Below, piece by piece: positions 6,112 through 13,978 of a stretch of 15,098 nucleotides of DNA. How positions within the stretch are numbered: the first letter of the stretch is position 1; each line of letters opens with the position of its first letter. The notes beneath the pieces are model-generated. The model searched no databases. It had not been told where the DNA came from and worked only from the letters and a program-made list of their open reading frames with translations. The stretch covers positions 1-15,098 of the forward strand of contig CAMHBE010000015.1 in the NCBI GenBank assembly GCA_946183095.1. Direction: 5' to 3'. The stretch comes from an uncultured Clostridia bacterium (GTDB lineage Bacteria > Bacillota > Clostridia > Oscillospirales > Ruminococcaceae). Position numbers and translations under genes: made by a program.

Positions 6112-7065
6112 ATGAGTTCTACGACTAACAGTGCACCGGCTAAGCGCAGATCGATAAGCTACGCTAAATGGGGTTATTTCTTCATAGCTCCGTTTGTGCT
6201 GGTATTTATAGTATGTACGTTCATTCCGCTTGTTTCGACCTTCTATAACTCCCTTTTCGAGAACTATAAAGAGGGTCTTACCGTTGTCGGTCCTAATTTT
6301 GTCGGATTTGACAACTTCGTTAAACTTTTCACCCCTCGTGCAGACGGTCGTCTGGAGATACTTAACTACACCGTGAACACAATGACCATGTGGATCATGG
6401 GCGCTATTCCCCAGATCGTTTTCGCACTCCTCCTCGCCGTTATCTTCACCAGCGAAAGACTGAAGATAAAGGGTCAGGGCTTCTTCAAAACAGTTATCTA
6501 TATGCCTAACCTGATAATGGCTTCGGCGTTCGCGATGCTGTTCTTCCAGATCTTCTCCGATGTAGGTCCTATAAATCAGATCATTACCGCAAATGGCGAC
6601 AAGGCTTTCCTCTTCTTCAACAATGAGTGGTCTGCCAAGTCGATCATTGCGTTCATAAACTTCCTCATGTGGTTCGGTAATACCACTATCCTTCTCATGG
6701 CAGGTATCATGGGTATTGACCAGAGCCTGTTTGAAGCCGCATCCATCGACGGTGCAAATTCCTCTCAGGTATTTTTCAAGATCACACTTCCTCTCCTTAT
6801 GCCTATCCTGATCTATGTTGTTATCACAGCCCTCATAGGCGGTCTCCAGATGTTCGATGTACCGCAGATCATCACAAACGGTACCGGTAACCCCGACCAG
6901 ACCACGAAGACGCTGGTAATGGCGCTGAATGGTCAGATCAACGGTAATACGAGAAACTTCGGTATGGCAGGTGCACTGTCAGTCATCCTGTTCATCATCA
7001 CAGGTATCCTGAGCTTCATCGTATTCAGATCTACAGAACCGAAAAAGGAGGGTAAGAAGAAATAA
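6112..7065 (+). CDS. sugar ABC transporter permease, MalF/UgpA type
   Basis: The 317-residue membrane protein forms one half of the channel of a carbohydrate importer. It has about six hydrophobic segments (for example 20-42, 92-113, 131-149, 176-200, 228-246 and 286-305). The EAA loop, starting EAASIDGANSS at 208 and ending in LPLLMP at 226-231, is the cytoplasmic contact site for the ATPase. A charged Lys-rich tail (KKEGKKK) ends the protein. It starts 113 bases after the binding-protein gene, with GAGAGGA upstream, and its stop codon overlaps the start of the next permease by one base (TAATG), which suggests coupled translation. No ABC ATPase gene follows, so an ATPase shared by several sugar importers (MsmK/MsmX type) is expected elsewhere in the genome. 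Confidence 0.95.
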   Translation: MSSTTNSAPAKRRSISYAKWGYFFIAPFVLVFIVCTFIPLVSTFYNSLFENYKEGLTVVGPNFVGFDNFVKLFTPRADGRLEILNYTVNTMTMWIMGAIPQIVFALLLAVIFTSERLKIKGQGFFKTVIYMPNLIMASAFAMLFFQIFSDVGPINQIITANGDKAFLFFNNEWSAKSIIAFINFLMWFGNTTILLMAGIMGIDQSLFEAASIDGANSSQVFFKITLPLLMPILIYVVITALIGGLQMFDVPQIITNGTGNPDQTTKTLVMALNGQINGNTRNFGMAGALSVILFIITGILSFIVFRSTEPKKEGKKK

Positions 7066-7967
7066 TGGCTAACGCATCAGTAAACAAGAGAAACGGTCAG
7101 ATGGAGTATTTTGACAAGACCAAAACTACTTCACTGTTAGTTTCAAGGATCGTATCTTACATATTCCTCGTTTTCGTAACGGTTCTCAGCCTTTTCTCTT
7201 TCTATCTCCTTATCATCAACGCTTCGAGAAGCAACGCTCAGCTGCAGGCAGGTTTCTCACTTCTGCCGAGAGAGCACTTCATTGATAACCTCGTTACGGC
7301 GTGGAACGATACAAGTATCTTCTTCCTCCCGCAGGGTATCCTGAACAGCTTCATCGTATCCGCTATCACCTGCATACTCACAGCGTACTTCTCCGCTATG
7401 ACCGCGTATGGTATATGCGTATATGACTTCAAGGGCAACAAGGCTATCCACAAGTTCATCATCCTCGTAATGATGATCCCGACACAGGTCTCCGCCCTCG
7501 GTTTTATCCAGCTCGTAAACCAGTTCAACCTGACAAACACATACTGGCCTCTCGTTATCCCGGCTATCGCGGCTCCCGCAACTTACTTCTATATGAAGCA
7601 GTACATCGACAGTACACTTCCTCTGGAGATTGTTGAAGCTGCCCGTGTTGACGGCTCCAACGAGTTCAGGACCTTCAACTTCATCTGTCTCCCTATCTTA
7701 AAGCCCGCTCTTGCGGTTCAGATGATCTTCGCATTCGTCGGTTCGTGGAACAACTTCTTCACTCCGGCTCTTATCATCAGCAAGAAAGAGCTCATGACTC
7801 TGCCTATCATGCTTTCGATCGTGCGTTCGCGTATCGGTTCGCAGGCAGGTGATATGGGTGAGGTCTATATGATAATCCTTCTGGCTATCGTGCCGGTCGT
7901 TATCGTATATCTCTTCCTCTCAAAGTTCATCATCGGCGGTGTTACACTCGGAAGTGTAAAGGGCTGA
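7065..7967 (+). CDS. sugar ABC transporter permease, MalG/UgpE type
   Basis: This 300-residue protein is the second membrane half of the importer. Hydrophobic segments occur at about 27-52, 92-118, 129-151, 160-176, 213-236 and 265-289. The EAA loop begins EAARVDGSNEF at 191 and ends ICLPILKP at 207-214, the typical MalG pattern. Its ATG overlaps the stop of the upstream permease and is preceded by AAGGAGGG inside that gene, so the two subunits are probably made in equal amounts. The gene ends 15 bases before a strong terminator, which closes the three-gene operon. The protein looks complete and of normal length. Substrate specificity cannot be read from the permease. Confidence 0.95.
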   Translation: MANASVNKRNGQMEYFDKTKTTSLLVSRIVSYIFLVFVTVLSLFSFYLLIINASRSNAQLQAGFSLLPREHFIDNLVTAWNDTSIFFLPQGILNSFIVSAITCILTAYFSAMTAYGICVYDFKGNKAIHKFIILVMMIPTQVSALGFIQLVNQFNLTNTYWPLVIPAIAAPATYFYMKQYIDSTLPLEIVEAARVDGSNEFRTFNFICLPILKPALAVQMIFAFVGSWNNFFTPALIISKKELMTLPIMLSIVRSRIGSQAGDMGEVYMIILLAIVPVVIVYLFLSKFIIGGVTLGSVKG

Positions 7968-7982
7968 TACAAAGATCAAGCG

Positions 7983-8017
7983 CCCCGGCAGGTTTTTCAC
8001 CTGTCGGGGATTTTTTT
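7983..8017 (+). terminator. intrinsic terminator of the sugar ABC operon
   Basis: CCCCGGCAGGT and ACCTGTCGGGG form an 11-bp GC-rich stem (one G-U pair) around loop TTTTC (7994-7998), followed by A and seven T. It lies 15 bases after the second permease stop and should separate this operon from the dCMP deaminase transcript. Confidence 0.93.
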
Positions 8018-8029
8018 GTTGCAAAGGGG

Positions 8030-8058
8030 TTGAAAAATATATAAAAATGTGGTAGAAT
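8030..8058 (+). promoter_or_regulatory. sigma-A promoter of the dCMP deaminase-GGDEF operon
   Basis: TTGAAA (8030-8035) and TAGAAT (8053-8058) are separated by exactly 17 bases and sit directly after the upstream terminator. Transcription would start near 8065, about 37 bases before the first gene. No operator or structured leader is evident in the short UTR. Confidence 0.8.
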
Positions 8059-8101
8059 AAAAGTGTGTTTATTACAATTTGTACATAAGGGGGCGTATGG
8101 C

Positions 8102-8584
8102 ATGAAACGCAGTGATTACATAACATGGGATGAATATTTCATGGGTATCGCGCTTTTGTCCGCACAGCGAAGCAAGGACAGCAGCACTCAGGTAGGTGCC
8201 TGCATCGTGAACTCCGACAACAAGATAGTTTCGGTGGGCTACAACGGTATGCCGACAGGCTGCGATGACGACGAAATGCCGTGGGGCAGGGACAGCGATA
8301 ACGCGCTTGATACGAAATACCCGTTCGTTTGTCATGCCGAACTCAACGCCATACTGAACAGTAACATCCCGTCATTAAGCGGGGCAGCGCTGTACGTTAC
8401 GCTGTTCCCGTGCAACGAATGTGCAAAAGCTATCATACAGTGCGGCATCAAACGTGTCGTATATCTTGACAACAAGTACGCCGATACCGACGGTGTCAAG
8501 GCATCGGTCATGATGTTTGAAAAATGCGGTATCAGTTCGGAACGGTATGTTCCGAGCGGCAGAGAACTTACCATACGATTGTAA
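8102..8584 (+). CDS. deoxycytidylate (dCMP) deaminase
   Basis: The 160-residue protein is a zinc-dependent dCMP deaminase, converting dCMP to dUMP, the substrate of thymidylate synthase; ComEB of Bacillus belongs to the same family. The zinc and catalytic motifs are complete: CHAE at 77-80 (His78 ligand, Glu80 proton shuttle) and PCNEC at 103-107 (Cys104 and Cys107 ligands). GYNGMPTGC at 46-54 is the typical nucleotide-binding segment, and the insert with DDDEMPWGRD follows the family pattern. The start ATG at 8102 is preceded by AAGGGGG; the ATG six bases upstream runs into a stop at once. The gene is followed after 12 bases by the GGDEF gene, so the two are co-transcribed. Length and motifs are normal. 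Confidence 0.94.
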   Translation: MKRSDYITWDEYFMGIALLSAQRSKDSSTQVGACIVNSDNKIVSVGYNGMPTGCDDDEMPWGRDSDNALDTKYPFVCHAELNAILNSNIPSLSGAALYVTLFPCNECAKAIIQCGIKRVVYLDNKYADTDGVKASVMMFEKCGISSERYVPSGRELTIRL

Positions 8585-8596
8585 AGCAGGAGAAAG

Positions 8597-10501
8597 ATGA
8601 AGAAGAGAAAAACAATAGCTGTTGTTGTGGGCACCACGGACGGTTTTTACCGCAGCAAATGCCTGAAAGGCATCATACGTCAGGCGGAACTGCTTGACTA
8701 CAATGTAGCGGTATTTTCCGTCTTTACTCTGAACGACGAACGCTCTAAGCATCAGGTCGGTGAAGAGAACATATATGAACTGCTCAGGATATCGGATATA
8801 GCCGGAGTAGTTGTTGTTGATTACTCTTTCTGGGCGGAAGCCGTAAAGGCGAAGATATACGCTCTGCTGAAGTCGCTGTCGCATATACACGTTGTTATAC
8901 TTGACAACGAGGGTGTTGAAGGATATAAAGGTATAGTGGCAAGCGATGATATCGGTTTTGCGGAAGCCGTGGATCATCTTATCGAAGTTCACGGCTGCAA
9001 GAAAATATATTGTCTGACAGGAGCGGAGGAATTCCCGGTATCGCATCTGCGTATGAAGGGCTACCGCGACTCGATGAAGGCTCACGGACTGGAGATAAAG
9101 CCGGAGTATGAGATGTTCGGTGATTTCTGGACTATGGCGGCGACCGACCTTGCGGAGAAGCTCGCGGAGGGACTTAAAGAGATGCCCGATGCTATAGTCT
9201 GTGCGAATGACAAGTCTGCCGTAACGCTGACGAATGAGCTTATCAAGCGCGGGATCAATGTACCCGGCGATGTGAGGGTGAGCGGTTATGATCTCGGTAA
9301 GGATTCCATAACCAACGACCCGTCCGTGACATCCTGCACCCGCCCGGATGTCAACACCGGCGAGCGCTGTGTGTGCGAACTTCACAGGCAGATAACCGGA
9401 GAAACCGTTGAGCCGGCAGACAGACCCGTAGGATTTTTTGTAAGCGGCGAGAGCTGCGGCTGTCACAGGGACGTTGCGTTTGCGCATGATTTCAACGAGG
9501 CCGAGCGTCTTGAAAGGGATTCGCAGAGCAACTTCCGTTTCAGCAGTATGCAGGAATCCCTTATGGCGCAGGAAAATTTTGAAGATTTTATCAAAACGAT
9601 ATATTCGCGTATCTATCTTATAAGGAACTGCGCGGCTTTCGCGCTCTGCCTGAACAAGGACTGGAATCTCTTCCGGGAGAATGACAAGGACTACATCCGC
9701 GAGGGTTATCAGGAAGATATGAACGAGGTGATGTTCTGGTCGAGAGTTGACGGCGAAAGGCGAAATGTGCCGTTTAAGTCGGGCGAGCTGTTCCCGCCGG
9801 ATATATTACTTGAAGACCGTCCGGTAGCCTGCTATTTCAACTCCGTGCATTTCGAGGACAGGTGCTTCGGATATCAGGTCGTGCGGTTCAATGATGATGA
9901 AAATGATGCACCCGAAGATATATATCACACATGGGCATCGAGCGTCAGCGTTTCGCTGGAGTACATGAGGATGCAGGAACGCATGATACTGATGTACAAC
10001 CGTGCGTTCTCAAACTCCATACGCGACGGCATGACAGGTCTTTACAACCGTCAGGGCTACGAGCTTTACTGCAACGAGGTGTTCAACACTGCCAAGGAGC
10101 GTAAGCAGCGGCTTCTGGTCATAGTTGCCGACCTTGACGACCTGAAAAAGATAAATGATACCTACGGGCATGACGAGGGCGATAATGCGATAACCGTGTG
10201 TGCCCGCGCATTGCAGACCTGCTGCGGCAACGGGGAATACTGTGTGAGATCGGGCGGTGACGAGTTCATCATTTTCGGTGCATACGATTATGATAATGCA
10301 ATACCGATATTTTACAGGAGCCGTATCGACGGCTATCTTGCAAGATATAACTCAGCCTCCGAAAAACCGTACACGGTCGGAGTGAGCGCCGGATTTTTTA
10401 TAGATTATGTAGACGATTACAAAAATATAGATCAGTGTCTGAAGATCGCCGACGAGCGTATGTACGCAAACAAAGTCTCCCGCAAGAAAGGCAGAGCGTG
10501 A
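8597..10501 (+). CDS. cytoplasmic LacI-type ligand-binding domain fused to a GGDEF diguanylate cyclase
   Basis: This 634-residue protein joins a sensor to a c-di-GMP-synthesising domain. Residues about 5-290 resemble the periplasmic-binding-like effector domain of LacI-family regulators (IAVVVG start, KGYRDSM at 154-160, PDAIVCANDKSA at 197-208, VRVSGYD at 226-232), but there is no helix-turn-helix before it. Residues about 300-455 form an unassigned middle region, perhaps GAF-like. A helix then leads into the GGDEF domain from about 475: DGMTGLYNR at 477-485, DLDDLKKIND at 512-521 and an intact SGGDEF at 552-557. The inhibitory I-site RxxD is replaced (GNGE at 544-547), so feedback inhibition by c-di-GMP is probably absent. 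There is no signal peptide or membrane segment. A CGC motif ends the first domain (287-289). The SD is AGGAG. A sugar from the neighbouring importer is a plausible ligand, but this is inferred from position only. Confidence 0.88.
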   Translation: MKKRKTIAVVVGTTDGFYRSKCLKGIIRQAELLDYNVAVFSVFTLNDERSKHQVGEENIYELLRISDIAGVVVVDYSFWAEAVKAKIYALLKSLSHIHVVILDNEGVEGYKGIVASDDIGFAEAVDHLIEVHGCKKIYCLTGAEEFPVSHLRMKGYRDSMKAHGLEIKPEYEMFGDFWTMAATDLAEKLAEGLKEMPDAIVCANDKSAVTLTNELIKRGINVPGDVRVSGYDLGKDSITNDPSVTSCTRPDVNTGERCVCELHRQITGETVEPADRPVGFFVSGESCGCHRDVAFAHDFNEAERLERDSQSNFRFSSMQESLMAQENFEDFIKTIYSRIYLIRNCAAFALCLNKDWNLFRENDKDYIREGYQEDMNEVMFWSRVDGERRNVPFKSGELFPPDILLEDRPVACYFNSVHFEDRCFGYQVVRFNDDENDAPEDIYHTWASSVSVSLEYMRMQERMILMYNRAFSNSIRDGMTGLYNRQGYELYCNEVFNTAKERKQRLLVIVADLDDLKKINDTYGHDEGDNAITVCARALQTCCGNGEYCVRSGGDEFIIFGAYDYDNAIPIFYRSRIDGYLARYNSASEKPYTVGVSAGFFIDYVDDYKNIDQCLKIADERMYANKVSRKKGRA

Positions 10502-10557
10502 GAGTGTGGAGAGAGTGCGCTGACGCTTGAGAGGGAGAGAGGTCGCTCCGCTTGAGA
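10502..10557 (+). repeat. GC-rich repeat after the GGDEF gene (copy B)
   Basis: Directly after the stop codon the sequence contains CGCTTGAGAGGG and GGTCGCTCCGCTTGAGA, closely matching the block after purF (597-638) read in the same sense relative to its gene. The copies are imperfect. No coding or insertion-sequence feature is attached. Confidence 0.55.
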
Positions 10558-10765
10558 TCTTGCCCTGCGCGGGCGGCGCCACGCTCGGCGTGGAGACGTT
10601 ACACGCCGCGATAATGCAGTTCAGACTTGCGAGAGGGCAATATGCGGCGCGCTCCACATAAGATCTTACAGAAACGTAAGAACGTGCTTCCTACATTACC
10701 GTGTACAGAAAATGCACGAGACTCGAAGAACTTTTGAGTGGAAGATGCACAGCACGATAGTTTAC
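10502..10765. other. non-coding region between convergent genes
   Basis: This gap of about 264 bases lies between the convergent GGDEF and ABC transporter genes and has no ORF with a credible start. It opens with the copy B repeat, then has a small hairpin GCCC/GGGC (10562-10574), a 6-bp hairpin CCACGC/GCGTGG (10579-10593) and a perfect 10-bp palindrome TAAGATCTTA (10661-10670) followed by CTTAC/GTAAG. It may be repeat debris. No clear terminator for the GGDEF transcript was found apart from the shared hairpin at 10775-10801. Confidence 0.5.
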
Positions 10766-10801
10766 AAAAAAATGCTCCCGGGTTTAATGAAGACCCGGGA
10801 G
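10766..10801 (-). terminator. intrinsic terminator of the DUF4236-ABC transporter operon
   Basis: CTCCCGGGT and ACCCGGGAG form a perfect 9-bp stem around a 9-base loop. On the minus strand it is followed by CATTTTTTTG, so it is a strong terminator just after the ABC transporter stop. On the plus strand only TTTT follows, so it may also work weakly for the GGDEF transcript. Confidence 0.9.
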
Positions 10802-10808
10802 TTTTGAT

Positions 10809-13800
10809 CTATTCTGTTCTGAGTGCGACAACGGGGTCTTTCTTTGCGGCAACGCTTGACGGCAGCAGACCTGCAATGAGCGTGAGCACAATGCTTATCG
10901 CTATAAGTATCACTGCGGGAATTGCCGGCAGGAAAGCAAGATTTTCGATATCCGTTATCTCTTTGATGATGATATTGATCGGGATTATCAGCAGCGCGGT
11001 GATGAGAATACCCATAACACCCGCGATAAATCCGACAATGATCGTTTCCGCGTTGAATACACGGGAGACATCCTTCTTGGATGCGCCGATAGAGCGGAGA
11101 ATACCGATCTCTTTGGTGCGTTCGAGCACGGAGATGTAGGTGATGATGCCGATCATGATAGACGAAACTACGAGGGAGATTGCAACGAACGCTATAAGGA
11201 TGTAGCTTATGGCATTGATGATATCCGTTACCGATGTCATGAGCATACCGACGATATCGGTGTAGGTTATCTTGTGGTCGTCGTCCTTTGTGGCGTTGTA
11301 ATCGGCGATCACCTTGACGATCCGTTCTTTTGATTCAAAGTCCTTCGGGTAGATCGAAATGGACGAGGGCGTATCCATCTCGATATAGCCAAGCAGCCTT
11401 AAATTGTCATACTGTGTGGACTCCGACACCACGGTGCTGTGACTTGCGGAGCCGCCGAACGCCTTCATCAGTTCGGCACGCTGTTCATCCGACATGGACA
11501 TGAAATACTGCATCTGCTCGTCGGTGATATTGCTCATATCGAATGAAGAGAAGTCGAATCCCGACAGATCGAATCCGCCGGCAAGCGCCGACATATCGGG
11601 CATACCGGGATCATCACCGGTATCTTCTCCGGAAAGTTCCGCGAGGAAAGCCATCTGTTCTTCGGGGGTCATGCCTTCGAGCATTTTCTGCTGATCTTCC
11701 GGCAGCATCGCGATGATCGACGACATATCGGGCATTTCCGGCATAGCGGGAGTTTCCGCACCTGCCATATCCGCTTCCGACCCCGCCGACGCTCCTGCTA
11801 TCTGCATGAGGTAAGCCTGCTGCTCCTCGGGCGACATCTGCGCAAGTTCCGCCTGCTGTTCGGGCGACAGCGAAGCCATTATCCCCTCCATATCGGGTAT
11901 GCCGCCGTTCTGCGCAGCCTGCATACCCTGCATAGCGGCTGACATTGCGGAAGACATAGCGTCCTGCATGGCTTTGTACTTTTCCGCGGCTTCCTTTATC
12001 TTCTGCTGCAATTCTTCGAGTTCCTGCTTTTTGCGTTCTTCCTCGGCTTTTGCATCCGCTATAGCTTTTTCGCCCGCCTCGGTATCTTCAAACGGCAGTC
12101 CCGTGAATACGTCGTAGTCTGCATTTTCCTGCTGTTCCTTGATTATCTCGCTGTTGTTGATGATACCGGAGATGTGCTGCGTGAGAGCGGAGGTATAGCC
12201 TATCGTACCGCTTATCGACGACGAAGTGTCCTTTTCGCGTATGATGCCGACTATTTTCAGCTCAATGCCGTTATCATAGGCTTTTTCCATGAATTCCTCG
12301 TCTTCGGTCATAAGTTCCCACACATCGTCACTGTTCTTTTTGTAAAGCTCGCTGTTGGGTATAACGGAGAATGTCATTCCGAGGAAATCGTCATATTCAT
12401 AGTCGGGGCTTTCTTCTACTTCGGTTATCTCGCTCTTGTTCTTTTTCTGCATCATTTCACGCACAGCGGTGCGCAGGGCGGTGGGATCACGCATACCGAG
12501 AGCGTACAGTGTGAAGTCGGTGATCTCGTTGTTCTTGTCGATTATGAGCACAGCTTCGTTGTAATTCTCGGGTCTGTGTCCCGCTACCACCTCATAGCGG
12601 GTATTGAACATACCGTCGTCGTCGGTTATCGGCGAGAACACATCAATATTCGACGCGGAGGACGATATCTGCGAGCGCAGGCTGAACAATCCCGACACCG
12701 AACCGAAGCCGATATCAGCGAGCACATTGTTGGGGTTGACCTGCATTATCCCGTCGTCGGTGCGCGAGAACACCTGTAAGACCATACCGCCGTAGGAATA
12801 CTCAATATTAGTGACGTTTTTAGCGATCTCTTCGTTTTCATCGAGAAAAGCCTTGAAGGTCTTGAGGTCATTGGTGTTTGTCTGTGCGTACATACCTTCA
12901 AACACATACTCCATGCGGTCAGAGGTATATATCTTGTCGTTGGAGCGCATAGCACGCTTATTCTCGCTTTCAACGGCATTGTTCATTGAGCTGTTGAAGA
13001 ATGAGGAAATATCTGTGGAACTTTCGTCTATCACGAGCGGATAAGACGCGAGGGTGTCACGCTGTATATCGTCGATGTACTTCTGCACGCCGCTCGACAG
13101 TGACAAGATCAGTGCGATACCGATGATACCTATGCTTCCCGCGAAGGCGGTCAGTATGGTGCGTCCCTTTTTCGTCATAAGGTTGTTGAGGGAAAGCGAC
13201 ATTGCGGTAAAGAACGACATTGACGTTTTGCGCACCTTTTCGGGCTTGTCTTTGAGGGGCGTTTCCTCGGTGTAAGGCTTACTGTCCGCGGTTATTTTGC
13301 CGTCAACGAGCCTTATGATGCGGTTTGCGTACTGTTCGGCAAGCTCCGGGTTGTGCGTTACCATAATAATGAGCTTATCCTTGGATATCTCTTTGAGTAT
13401 CTCCATTATCTGCACGGAAGTCTCGCTGTCCAGTGCGCCGGTAGGCTCATCCGCCAGCAGTATGTCGGGGTCGTTTATCAGCGCTCTTGCGATCGCAACA
13501 CGCTGCATCTGACCGCCGGACATCTGGTTCGGCTTTTTCTTCATCTGGTCTTTCAGTCCGACCTTTTCCAGCACCTCCACGGCTCTTTTTCTGCGCTCCG
13601 ATTTGGAAACTCCGGACAGCGTGAGCGCAAGCTCCACGTTAGAGAGCACGGTCTGATGAGGTATGAGGTTATAGCTTTGGAACACGAAACCTATCTTATG
13701 ATTGCGGTAGGTATCCCAGTCTCTGTCTCTGTACTTCTTTGTGGAAACGCCGTTGATTATCAGATCTCCGTCGGTGTAGCGGTCAAGACCGCCGATGATG

Positions 13801-13946
13801 TTGAGCAGCGTTGTTTTGCCGCAGCCCGACTGACCGAGCACTGCAACGAACTCGTTGTCGCGGAAATCGACGCTTACGCCGCGGAGCGCTTCAACGACAG
13901 TCTCGCCCATTTTGTAGTTCTTTTTGATGTTTTTGAGACTTAACAT
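10809..13946 (-). CDS. fused ABC ATPase / FtsX-type permease with large extracellular domain
   Basis: At 1045 residues, this single chain holds both halves of a MacB-like ABC system. The ATPase comes first: Walker A GQSGCGKTT (38-46), Q-loop Gln90, signature MSGGQ (142-146), Walker B ILLADE (162-167) and H-loop His198. A transmembrane helix follows at about 263-285, then a very large outer region (about 286-905) and three helices (about 907-935, 966-994, 1006-1030), the FtsX permease topology. MacB-type systems act as mechanical transducers on envelope or extracellular substrates and are not importers. The outer region includes a coiled coil (about 622-660) and three degenerate repeats rich in Gln, Glu and Met at 693-832. 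The ATG is preceded by AGAAAGG, and the gene begins 32 bases after the DUF4236 gene, in the same operon. Export of peptides, lipoproteins or antibiotics, or envelope signalling, are all possible; the substrate is unknown. Confidence 0.92.
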   Translation of the reverse strand: MLSLKNIKKNYKMGETVVEALRGVSVDFRDNEFVAVLGQSGCGKTTLLNIIGGLDRYTDGDLIINGVSTKKYRDRDWDTYRNHKIGFVFQSYNLIPHQTVLSNVELALTLSGVSKSERRKRAVEVLEKVGLKDQMKKKPNQMSGGQMQRVAIARALINDPDILLADEPTGALDSETSVQIMEILKEISKDKLIIMVTHNPELAEQYANRIIRLVDGKITADSKPYTEETPLKDKPEKVRKTSMSFFTAMSLSLNNLMTKKGRTILTAFAGSIGIIGIALILSLSSGVQKYIDDIQRDTLASYPLVIDESSTDISSFFNSSMNNAVESENKRAMRSNDKIYTSDRMEYVFEGMYAQTNTNDLKTFKAFLDENEEIAKNVTNIEYSYGGMVLQVFSRTDDGIMQVNPNNVLADIGFGSVSGLFSLRSQISSSASNIDVFSPITDDDGMFNTRYEVVAGHRPENYNEAVLIIDKNNEITDFTLYALGMRDPTALRTAVREMMQKKNKSEITEVEESPDYEYDDFLGMTFSVIPNSELYKKNSDDVWELMTEDEEFMEKAYDNGIELKIVGIIREKDTSSSISGTIGYTSALTQHISGIINNSEIIKEQQENADYDVFTGLPFEDTEAGEKAIADAKAEEERKKQELEELQQKIKEAAEKYKAMQDAMSSAMSAAMQGMQAAQNGGIPDMEGIMASLSPEQQAELAQMSPEEQQAYLMQIAGASAGSEADMAGAETPAMPEMPDMSSIIAMLPEDQQKMLEGMTPEEQMAFLAELSGEDTGDDPGMPDMSALAGGFDLSGFDFSSFDMSNITDEQMQYFMSMSDEQRAELMKAFGGSASHSTVVSESTQYDNLRLLGYIEMDTPSSISIYPKDFESKERIVKVIADYNATKDDDHKITYTDIVGMLMTSVTDIINAISYILIAFVAISLVVSSIMIGIITYISVLERTKEIGILRSIGASKKDVSRVFNAETIIVGFIAGVMGILITALLIIPINIIIKEITDIENLAFLPAIPAVILIAISIVLTLIAGLLPSSVAAKKDPVVALRTE
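11451..11870 (-). repeat. three degenerate ~26-residue EQQ/Met repeats within the ABC permease
   Basis: Residues 693-718, 748-773 and 807-832 align as three copies of one unit, each made of two half units of the type (S/T)PEEQQ-A-L (LSPEQQAEL, MSPEEQQAYL; LPEDQQKML, MTPEEQMAFL; ITDEQMQYF, MSDEQRAEL). Each unit is introduced by a (I/M)PDM motif at 684-687, 738-741 and 782-785 (the last farther away). The units are joined by acidic, Gly/Ser/Pro-rich linkers. They probably form short amphipathic helix pairs on the outside of the cell. Confidence 0.75.
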
Positions 13947-13978
13947 TCTGTGACCTTTCTGTGTTCTTTGTTTGTTTT

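Noticed and set aside
8375..9487. A 370-codon minus-strand frame opposite the dCMP deaminase and GGDEF genes
   Set aside because: It spans two well-supported plus-strand genes, has no recognisable domain or ribosome binding site, and is best explained as a shadow.
10352..10657. A 101-codon minus-strand frame overlapping the GGDEF 3' end and the repeat
   Set aside because: It crosses repeat sequence and the end of a real gene, with no start signal; a by-product of the GC-rich repeat.
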